This document shows, piece after piece, positions 18,501 to 25,535 of a stretch of DNA of 54,411 nt. The position numbers and the translations under genes are program-made. Origin of the DNA: an uncultured Alphaproteobacteria bacterium (GTDB taxonomy: Bacteria; Pseudomonadota; Alphaproteobacteria; RF32; CAG-239); assembly GCA_947588275.1 (NCBI GenBank), contig CANPYJ010000005.1, positions 1 through 54,411 of the forward strand. The letters are read 5' to 3'. Under the pieces are notes generated by a model, which saw only the letters and a program-made list of their open reading frames with translations, did not search any database and was not told where the DNA came from. The number at the start of each line of letters is the position of its first letter. Positions within the stretch are counted from its first letter, which is position 1.

Positions 18501-21500
18501 GAAATAAGAGAGCTAAAAAAACTGGGTATTTGGAACAATATTACGAATTCAATTATTTTAGGTAACCGCTACTTCAGAACTGCAGAACATTCGGCTCAAC
18601 AAACGCACAGCATTTTGAAAAGGTATGAGGATGATTTCAAAACAGGGAAAATAAATGTTTTGAATTGTTCTACAACAATGGAAATGGGTGTCGATATTGG
18701 TGGTATCACTATATCATCTATGAATAACGTACCACCGCATCCGGCAAATTATTTGCAAAGAGCCGGACGTGCAGGACGTAGAAGTGAAACAAAAGCCATA
18801 AGTTTTACTTTGTGCAAAGATAACTCGCATGATCAATATGTTTTTGCGCATCCCAAATGGGCATTTAGCACAAAAATTGCCGCACCTTATGTAGATAAAT
18901 ACAGTTTTATTGTTTTACAACGGCATATAAACTCTCTCTTATTAGCATATTATTTTGACAGCATAAAAGGTCAGATAACTGATGCTACTAAGCTGAATAT
19001 GGAATGGTTTATGCTTCCGGCTGAAAACAGCAGGCTAATAAAATTCAAACAGTTCTGTAAGGATGCAATAAGGGTAAATGACCGTATTAGAAAAGCAATC
19101 TCTTCGATTATTGAAAATACACACTACGAAGATATCAACCTAGACGTTTTCGTAACACAATTGGATGAATTAATTGATAACCTGCAAAAGCGGTGGTACG
19201 CAGAGTATGATGCAATTCAAGAGCAGAAAGAAAGGGAAAAAGACCGCAAGATCAGTTTGGCCGCTATAAAAAAAACTGAAGAACGCTTACTTAAGGAATA
19301 CATTCTCAAAGAGTTAATTGAATACGGCTTATTACCAAGATACGGATTTCCAACTAACATCGTCACTTTTGACACGAATAATAGATTTAATTTAGATAAG
19401 AAAGTTTCGCAAACAAGAGAAGATAATCTATTTAAGCGAAGAGAACTTCCATCAAGAGATATTTGTACTGCACTAAGAGAGTATGCGCCTGGATGTGATG
19501 TTGTTATTGATGGTTTGGTTTATAAATCCGCCGGTATAACACTAAATTGGCACATTCCTGCCTCTGATTCAGAAGTAAAAGAAATCCAATCAATGCGCTA
19601 TATATGGAGATGCCACAAATGCGGTGCAAGTGGTACTTCAACAAGTCTTTGTGATGTAAAATGTGATGTTTGCGGATCTGAAATTGATACGAGAGATATG
19701 CAGAAGTATATTCAGCCGGCAGGATTTTCTGTTGATTTTAATGCGGCTGTAAATAACAACGTATCGGTTCAACGTTATATAAATATCTGTGAACCTTTAG
19801 TGACGGCTCATAATACTCTCAATTCCTATTTAGGATTACCTTACGTAAAATATAAAAATGATAAAGAAGGTAGTGTAATCCACTATTCAAACGGCGGCGG
19901 TGAAGGATATATTTTGTGCCTCGAATGCGGTAGAATGGTTGCAAACAACAAGAAAAACCGGGAAGAATTCAAAAAAAGACATTACCGTTTGCGTAGTGGC
20001 GTATACCCCAATAGTCAAACAGGAAATACTTATAAAGTTGAATGCCAACATTCGCCTTATTCAATTATAGAAAATATTAATCTCGGCGTAGAAATTAAAA
20101 CAGACCTTTTGGAGCTAATTCTATCTGATTTAGATGGCAACGTCATTGATGACAGGATATTGGCATATTCACTTGCGGTGGCCATACGTAGCGGTATTGC
20201 TAAATACATGAATGTTGAAACAGAAGAAATCGGATGTATCGCTAAACAAATCCGGGTTAATGGAACAAATAAAAAAGGGTTTGCGATAGAGTTATTTGAT
20301 AAAAATGCTTCCGGATATTGCTCTTCAAATGATATTATAAAAAATTTGAATATCATATTTAAGTATGCCCAAAATATTCTAAAATGTGATTGCGCACAAT
20401 CTTGCAATAAATGTATTTTACAGAATGACACAAAATACAACTACAGATATTTGGATAGAAAACTTGCGCTGGAGTTCTTAACAGATGAGTGGATTGCTAA
20501 AAATACTTTGCCGCAGGATATGAAAATCTTCGGAGATGGCACTCTTGTTGCATCTGCAAGTATTGAAAGTTTGATTGAGGATACTCCAAATTTACAAAAG
20601 TTATACTTAATTATCCCGGAAAATATGGAAAATGAAGATTTTTCAAACTCTCCAATTTACAAGCTTGTCAACAGATATAATGCATTAAACACTCAGATAA
20701 TACTTTGCGTGAATGAAAAAACACTGGGAGATGATGTAAAGAAAACCATTTCTTTGCTTTCCAATTTAAGCAATGTCTCTGTGAAAGCGATACCAGAAAA
20801 GCTAAATGATAAAATAATGGCAATTGTTTGGGATGGTTTCAAGTATTATTCATATGCATCCTTTGATGAAAATGTAAGACAATTAAACCAGTATTGGGGA
20901 AGTAATATAAACACATCAATATTATCAGGCTATATTGATATCAACGGCCTAAAATTTAATGATGTTAAATTAGAGACTGTTGAAAATATAAGTTACGATA
21001 AAATGTTCAATATTTCGTCAGAGGTTAACGGCCCAGGATATGGGTTCGGTAATAGATTGTTATCCATTTTGGCATCAAGTTTGGATAAAGGAATAAGTTC
21101 ACCAATAGTAAAAATTGAATATAAGGATAGATATCTAAAAAATCCTTTGGCCTCAGGTTTATTTTACAGTTTTATAAAAGAACTTAAAGTTAGGTACGAA
21201 AAATTATGGAATTGTGCATCTATAACTTTGGAAACAGCCGAAACTACAGAAACCAACAAACAATATCCAACAATGTTTTATCATGACTGGGATGATGTGG
21301 ATGCTAGAAATGAGGTATTAACTGCATTGTTTGATAAAATTGGATTGAAATTTCAATTAAAAGAGAAAAACAAAAAATATCTCGAGCATAACAGAATAAT
21401 GACAATTGAACTGGAAAATGGCGAAAAAATTAATTTAATACTAGATCAAGGCTTTTCTTACTGGAGATGTCTTGCATATTGTTACGCTGAAAACATCTTT

Positions 21501-21608
21501 CCGTTTGATGCAGACATTGATGAACAGGTGGCAAAAATCGGACAATGGTTACCGAATGTATCCGGTGATACTTATCCAACCAGAATATTTTACACTAAAT
21601 CGAAATAG
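15597..21608 (+). CDS. druE: DruE-like DEAD/DEAH SF2 helicase with C-terminal DUF1998-like Cys cluster
   Basis: 2003 aa; SSGTGSGKTECFMIP, VLDEAHTYIGSQAAELSLLLKR, QRAGRAGRR, CxxC clusters, CDCAQSCNKCILQ. Confidence 0.8.
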   Translation: MKTNSYSELLKILPVQSTEAIMSTLSILPLDLREFLRKKFSEEGDKFVADPVFEPMFSYKPSQQTFGELSGKLLPRSFVNALHGASEYRFDKSMYPYQHQLTSWETLLNTNNSLVVSSGTGSGKTECFMIPIISDLVQQVEKTNSVLEGVQALFIYPLNALIQNQRERFSEWTKPYKGNIRYCLYNGLLPQQTRESEQKETVEEVVDREQLWKSPSPLLITNTTMLEYMLIRANDKRIIDKSKGKLKYIVLDEAHTYIGSQAAELSLLLKRVMDAFEVKPEQVKFIATSATIGDNDAGTQLRRFLSSISGVNEENVTVVFGKNEIEPLASSTAGKSIDEIEKIENPDEIIKELRNNKLACSLRSFFISSNNEHGVARTLTEICNNFNLTSDLALRWLDLLSVTPVNEKSFLPLRLHIFHKTFPGLWSCCNPNCTCKDNIPGWKFGKIYFKEQCKCECGAPVFRVKACANCGEPFLEAKINDSAKDGKKYLYPTMLQDIDEFSLDDDDNYINDVEAHTVWVENFEKDNDTACYLNIEDSSLSLANSNGIRLNVFEDYEDIHCCDAPEVDQIKSFIPLQGAPFVLSHVLPTLLNYAEIAKDSESKPHAGQKMICFTDSRQGTARLAVQLQQNSERNSFRSILLHVIAHIEAENNKNNNADQINTLKEAYKSTKMPQLLDMIKQLEGQKGSSFANENNVISDILKEFDDNDLKWIYNYYRDKDSIFDTNRGQGNLIEILFARELIRRPKKANNVETLGLLATAYDFSKITSVPASISKYFTCDDWKNYLKIVLDFFVRANGFVEYPENWDKWGAISKNNEPLDFDHWPKADKKKKNRNIVKLLFYALDMDQTNDYHIDIVNEIMKEAWLALTSATGILTPSANQIYRMKMDKIGLRRLQKIYVCPITNKALDVTFKGYSPYLSRKNRGESKEITLEKCKEYSFPTYDYSKESGKSYDECVLMRREWLENNDEIRELKKLGIWNNITNSIILGNRYFRTAEHSAQQTHSILKRYEDDFKTGKINVLNCSTTMEMGVDIGGITISSMNNVPPHPANYLQRAGRAGRRSETKAISFTLCKDNSHDQYVFAHPKWAFSTKIAAPYVDKYSFIVLQRHINSLLLAYYFDSIKGQITDATKLNMEWFMLPAENSRLIKFKQFCKDAIRVNDRIRKAISSIIENTHYEDINLDVFVTQLDELIDNLQKRWYAEYDAIQEQKEREKDRKISLAAIKKTEERLLKEYILKELIEYGLLPRYGFPTNIVTFDTNNRFNLDKKVSQTREDNLFKRRELPSRDICTALREYAPGCDVVIDGLVYKSAGITLNWHIPASDSEVKEIQSMRYIWRCHKCGASGTSTSLCDVKCDVCGSEIDTRDMQKYIQPAGFSVDFNAAVNNNVSVQRYINICEPLVTAHNTLNSYLGLPYVKYKNDKEGSVIHYSNGGGEGYILCLECGRMVANNKKNREEFKKRHYRLRSGVYPNSQTGNTYKVECQHSPYSIIENINLGVEIKTDLLELILSDLDGNVIDDRILAYSLAVAIRSGIAKYMNVETEEIGCIAKQIRVNGTNKKGFAIELFDKNASGYCSSNDIIKNLNIIFKYAQNILKCDCAQSCNKCILQNDTKYNYRYLDRKLALEFLTDEWIAKNTLPQDMKIFGDGTLVASASIESLIEDTPNLQKLYLIIPENMENEDFSNSPIYKLVNRYNALNTQIILCVNEKTLGDDVKKTISLLSNLSNVSVKAIPEKLNDKIMAIVWDGFKYYSYASFDENVRQLNQYWGSNINTSILSGYIDINGLKFNDVKLETVENISYDKMFNISSEVNGPGYGFGNRLLSILASSLDKGISSPIVKIEYKDRYLKNPLASGLFYSFIKELKVRYEKLWNCASITLETAETTETNKQYPTMFYHDWDDVDARNEVLTALFDKIGLKFQLKEKNKKYLEHNRIMTIELENGEKINLILDQGFSYWRCLAYCYAENIFPFDADIDEQVAKIGQWLPNVSGDTYPTRIFYTKSK

Positions 21609-21770
21609 ATACTGTAAAAGTTATGGTATATCAGATAATTATATTAGAGGTTCGCGACAAAAGAGTGGGTGTCCACGCTGGGTGGAAAATTAGCCCACTA
21701 GGTAAAAATATGGTTTGTAAAAATTGAGAAAGCCCTAGTGTTTTCGGCGTTATATCGCTATAATTCATCT

Positions 21771-21860
21771 AAATGAAAACGAGGCTGTATCAAAGTAGGG
21801 ATTTTCCCTAGATGTCGCCGACCATAAAAACAAAAAATCCACCCTTGCGGTGGTTTTTTT
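21771..21860 (+). ncRNA. possible small RNA (TATAAT box, hairpin, intrinsic terminator)
   Basis: TATAAT at 21759-21764; tagggattttcccta hairpin; terminator ccacc-cttgc-ggtggttttttt. No ORF. Confidence 0.3.
21839..21860 (+). terminator. Rho-independent terminator
   Basis: CCACC-cttgc-GGTGG followed by TTTTTTT. Confidence 0.7.
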
Positions 21861-21961
21861 ATATTATCTCCGTCATAGCGAAAAGCAGGGAGCGTTTGTG
21901 TTTGTGCCTGACTTCGTCTGTCTTTTCAGGCGCGGGGATTTTTTGTAGGTGTTTGTAAAAC

Positions 21962-23473
21962 TTATTCCCTATACGGGCGGAGTTCTCTGATGCGTTCAAT
22001 GGTGAAGCTGCGTTGTTCCTGCCGCTCCAGACAAAAAGCCTGCAGAAGCCGGCCTTTGATGTGAAGGGGAATAATCACGCGGCGCGACAGGCTGCCGTCG
22101 GTTTTTTGGTAGACAATCTCCAGTTTGCGGCGGTTGGTGGCGGCTTCTTGCAGGCTGTTTTGAAGAATCTGAGGTGCGGGGTCGGCAAGCGGCGTTGTGC
22201 GGCGCATAAATCGGACGATGCGTGAATCGGTGAGAATATGCGCGGCGGTCAGCGGTCGGCACAAGGTGATGCCTGCGAGAGAGGTGCAGCGACTGAGCGC
22301 AACATAGAGTTGTCCGGCAGCAAAAGTGCCGCGGCCGATGTCAATTCGCACCTGATCAAAGGTCTGACCTTGGCTTTTGTGGATGGTGACGGCCCAGGCC
22401 AGCCGCACCGGAAACTGGGTGAACGAGCCGGCGACTTCGGAGATAATTTCGCTGCCGGCCAGAGTGTAGCGAAAAATCTCCCATGTATAGGGAAAGACAT
22501 CGACCAGTTTGGCATTGTTTTGCAGGCGGACAGTCAGATAGCGGATTTTTTGCGGGCCGGTTTTGATTTCTTCAATACGGCCGAGGCTGCCGTTTACCCA
22601 GCGGCCTTTGAGATCGTTGTTCAAAAACATGATTTGGGCGCCGGCGCGCAGTTCCAAGACTTCGGCGGCAGGAAAATACTCGGCCTGAAAATTGCCGTCT
22701 ATCACTGCCTGAGAGATACAGGTCGGCGCATTGAGGCGGTGCAGATGTTCGGCATTGAGTTCGGCGGCCATTTTGTTGGTGGTGGTGAGGGTGATATAAA
22801 CTCCGTTTGGCGCCGGCAGCACGCGCCGGTTGAGGGCGGCAAGATCGGCGGCGGTGGCGGAGTTGTCGCGGATGCGCGAAAGCAGGCTGATGAAGTCGGC
22901 GTCGGTTTGGCGATAGATTTTGTTGAGTTCGACGATTTCCATATCCATTCCGCGAAAAGCCTGCGCACCGAAGAAATACGGAGCGGCGTAGCGGGCGGCA
23001 AAATATTGGGTTTCCGGCGTGCTGACAACCGGCGGCAGCTGAAAGAGATCGCCCACCAAGACAATTTGCACGCCGCCGAAAGATTTTTGCGAATCCGGTC
23101 CATACAGGCGCAAAAAAATGTCAATGCAGTCAAAGATATCGGCGCGCAGCATGGAGGCTTCGTCAATGAAGAGGGTTTGCAGCCGTTGATAGATGCGTTT
23201 GGCGCGCGGCGTAAATTCATAAGACGAGATTTTTTCGGGAGTAATGTTGACGGGAAACCCGAAAAAACGGTGAATGGTCTGGCCGCCGACATTGAGCGCG
23301 GCCACACCGGTGGGAGCCACCACGGCGATATTCCGCCGGCAGTTTTTGACCGCATAAGCCAGCAAGGTGGATTTTCCGGCGCCGGCTTTGCCGGTGACAA
23401 ACAGGTGACGGCCGCGGTTGATAAGGTCAAGCGCCTGCTGAAACTCGGGGTTGATGTCAATTTGTCGGGGCAT
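21962..23473 (-). CDS. Pif1/RecD-like ATP-dependent DNA helicase
   Basis: FVTGKAGAGKSTLL, VVAPTGVAALNVGGQTIHRFFGFP, LFIDEASMLRAD, TIHKSQGQTFDQV; likely start MPRQID. Confidence 0.9.
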   Translation of the reverse strand: MPRQIDINPEFQQALDLINRGRHLFVTGKAGAGKSTLLAYAVKNCRRNIAVVAPTGVAALNVGGQTIHRFFGFPVNITPEKISSYEFTPRAKRIYQRLQTLFIDEASMLRADIFDCIDIFLRLYGPDSQKSFGGVQIVLVGDLFQLPPVVSTPETQYFAARYAAPYFFGAQAFRGMDMEIVELNKIYRQTDADFISLLSRIRDNSATAADLAALNRRVLPAPNGVYITLTTTNKMAAELNAEHLHRLNAPTCISQAVIDGNFQAEYFPAAEVLELRAGAQIMFLNNDLKGRWVNGSLGRIEEIKTGPQKIRYLTVRLQNNAKLVDVFPYTWEIFRYTLAGSEIISEVAGSFTQFPVRLAWAVTIHKSQGQTFDQVRIDIGRGTFAAGQLYVALSRCTSLAGITLCRPLTAAHILTDSRIVRFMRRTTPLADPAPQILQNSLQEAATNRRKLEIVYQKTDGSLSRRVIIPLHIKGRLLQAFCLERQEQRSFTIERIRELRPYRE

Positions 23474-23546
23474 AATTTTTCCGATTGTAAAATTTAAAAT
23501 TAATGATAGCATAATTTGCATGTGCGACAAGGAGAAAGTTTAAACT

Positions 23547-23753
23547 ATGCAGCAGGAAGACGACGAGCGTTTGACAGAGATTGAAACCGTGTTGGCCGAG
23601 CATGAAAAAATGCTGGACGAGCTTAACAGCGTGATTATTGAGCAAGGCAAAACCATAGAGCGGCTAAGGCGGCAGAATCAATATCTGCTGGACATGGCCC
23701 GCGCCGACGCGGTCAAACCGCAAAGCGAAGAAACGCCTCCGCCGCACTATTAA
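23547..23753 (+). CDS. slyX: SlyX family protein
   Basis: Short coiled coil ending in PPPHY, typical of SlyX. Confidence 0.8.
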   Translation: MQQEDDERLTEIETVLAEHEKMLDELNSVIIEQGKTIERLRRQNQYLLDMARADAVKPQSEETPPPHY

Positions 23754-23820
23754 TCGGCAGAAGAAAAAAGGTGTTGATTGGCGGATTGAAGAGATTATAT
23801 ATCCGGACAGGGGAAAGAAA

Positions 23821-24474
23821 ATGGATTTGGACGCGCTTTATAAACTGACGCACGGGTTGTATGTGCTGGGTGCCAAAGACGGCAGCCGCAACGTCGGCAG
23901 TTTGGTCGATGCGGTGATGCAGGTGGCCAACAAGCCGGTAGCGGTGGCGGTTTCGTGCGGCAACCACAGCTATACAAAGTCGTGCATTGAGAAGACGGGC
24001 GAGTTTTCGCTCTCGGTTTTGTGCAAAGACGTTGATCCGTTTGTGGTGGCCAACTTCGGGTTTCAGAGCAGCCGCACGGTTGACAAATGGGCGCATGCGG
24101 CGTATTTTGAGCAAGACGGATTGCCGTATCTCAAAGACAATTTGGCCACGTTTCACTGTCGCGTGATTCATACGTATGCTTTGGAAAGCAACACCATGTT
24201 TGTGGCCGAGGTGGTGTCGGCGGCGGGCAGCCGCGATGCCGAGCCGCTGACGTATTTGGACTATCGGTCGTATTTTAAGGCGGACGTCATGAAAAGTTTT
24301 GAACAGTATAACAACCAGCAGAAAGGAAAGACAATGTCTGACAATGGTGGAAAACAATGGGTTTGCACGGTGTGCGGTTATGTTTATGACGGTGAAGTTC
24401 CGTTTGAGGAGCTGCCGGAAGATTGGGTTTGTCCGTTGTGCGGCGTGGGCAAAGACATGTTTGAGCTGCGCTAG
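23821..24474 (+). CDS. flavin reductase-like domain fused to rubredoxin (high molecular weight rubredoxin)
   Basis: N-terminal flavin reductase-like region; C-terminal [13 protein letters not shown]...[14 protein letters not shown] rubredoxin. Confidence 0.88.
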   Translation: MDLDALYKLTHGLYVLGAKDGSRNVGSLVDAVMQVANKPVAVAVSCGNHSYTKSCIEKTGEFSLSVLCKDVDPFVVANFGFQSSRTVDKWAHAAYFEQDGLPYLKDNLATFHCRVIHTYALESNTMFVAEVVSAAGSRDAEPLTYLDYRSYFKADVMKSFEQYNNQQKGKTMSDNGGKQWVCTVCGYVYDGEVPFEELPEDWVCPLCGVGKDMFELR

Positions 24475-24476
24475 GC

Positions 24477-25136
24477 TCAAATCAGAATAAAGCCGTCATA
24501 TTGCCAGCCGGCGGCGTCGTGGCGCAGGCTGAGGATTGAGCCGTTGGGGATGTTGGCACGGCTGACGCCAAAATAGAGCAAGGTTTGCGAAATGGTGATG
24601 CCGTGTCCGGATACGGCAATGTTTTGGTATGGCGTTTGCAGGGCATAGTGGTTGAGCGCGGCAAAAATGCGGCGGCGGACGGCGGCTTTGGTTTCGCCGT
24701 TTTCAAAACACACTTCGGCGTCCTGAGGGTTGTTGCTGCGCCAATGTTTGTAGAGGGCGGCAAATTTTTGTTCGGCCACGCTGATGTGCATGCCCTCGAT
24801 TATGCCCATATTGACTTCGATAAACCGGTTGTCTATGAGAATCGGCGCGGGAATAAAGTGACGGGCAAGCTGGGCAGTTTGGACGGCGCGGCGCATGGGC
24901 GAGCTGACAATGACGTCGATTTGTTTGTCTTGGAGGGCCAGCCCGACCATCAGCGCCTGACGTTTGCCGTGTTCAGTGAGGCTGCCGTTGAATCGCTGTC
25001 CCTGAATGTGTCCGCTGAGGTTAAACGGACATTCGCCGTGACGAAAAATATAAAAATGCTTGGCCGTCATTTTTTGTGCTCCGGTCATTTGATATAGCCG
25101 CTGATTGGCAATATGCAAGCCGGCAGTGCGGCGCAT
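24477..25136 (-). CDS. histidine phosphatase family (phosphoglycerate mutase-like)
   Basis: FYIFRHGECPFNLSGHIQG and VSGHGITISQ; start may be the internal MTAKHF. Confidence 0.8.
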   Translation of the reverse strand: MRRTAGLHIANQRLYQMTGAQKMTAKHFYIFRHGECPFNLSGHIQGQRFNGSLTEHGKRQALMVGLALQDKQIDVIVSSPMRRAVQTAQLARHFIPAPILIDNRFIEVNMGIIEGMHISVAEQKFAALYKHWRSNNPQDAEVCFENGETKAAVRRRIFAALNHYALQTPYQNIAVSGHGITISQTLLYFGVSRANIPNGSILSLRHDAAGWQYDGFILI

Positions 25137-25224
25137 CTTTTTGTCGATGTGTGGAAATGCCCTGTTTTTTAATTTGTAAAAAATAAGGGTTTACTTTTGT
25201 ATTTTTTTGTGTTTATACTTTTTG

Positions 25225-25510
25225 CAGACGAGATGAAAATCTTGTTCAGTGCCCTAGGGGCACGGAGCTTTCAACAGCTCTATACACTCGGCGTTAGGGT
25301 ATAACGTCGTCATATTGCCGGCTTGTTAACACAGCGGGCAATAGATATATCCCCGATTGTAGTGATATGGTCGGGGAGCTTTTAGCAGATGTCCAGAGGC
25401 TGTATCCTTATCCTTGAAAAAATACAGTCTTAAAAGCTAGAAGAGTCATGCAGTGTATATGATTGTTGAACTCTCCGGCCACCTTAAAAAAGGTGGTTTT
25501 TCTTTTAACT
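25225..25510 (+). ncRNA. structured leader RNA or independent ncRNA upstream of autotransporter
   Basis: TATACT box ~25213; series of hairpins (gtgccc/gggcac, ggagct/agctct, cggcgtta/taacgtcg, attgcc/ggcaat, ccccga/tcgggg, aggctgtat/atacagtct) and a terminator ccacctt-aaaa-aaggtggtttttctttt; no ORF. Confidence 0.6.
25478..25506 (+). terminator. intrinsic terminator/attenuator before autotransporter ORF
   Basis: CCACCTT-aaaa-AAGGTGG followed by TTTTTCTTTT, before an RBS. Confidence 0.75.
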
Positions 25511-25535
25511 ATAGGAAAAAGGAAAGTTAAATCAT

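Noticed and set aside
22238-23497. 419-aa plus-strand ORF opposite the Pif1-like helicase
   Set aside because: Antisense to a clearly coding helicase; compositionally driven open frame without recognisable domains.
25225-25510. 6S RNA, tmRNA or T-box leader
   Set aside because: Signature sequences and overall architecture for these classes were not found by eye.
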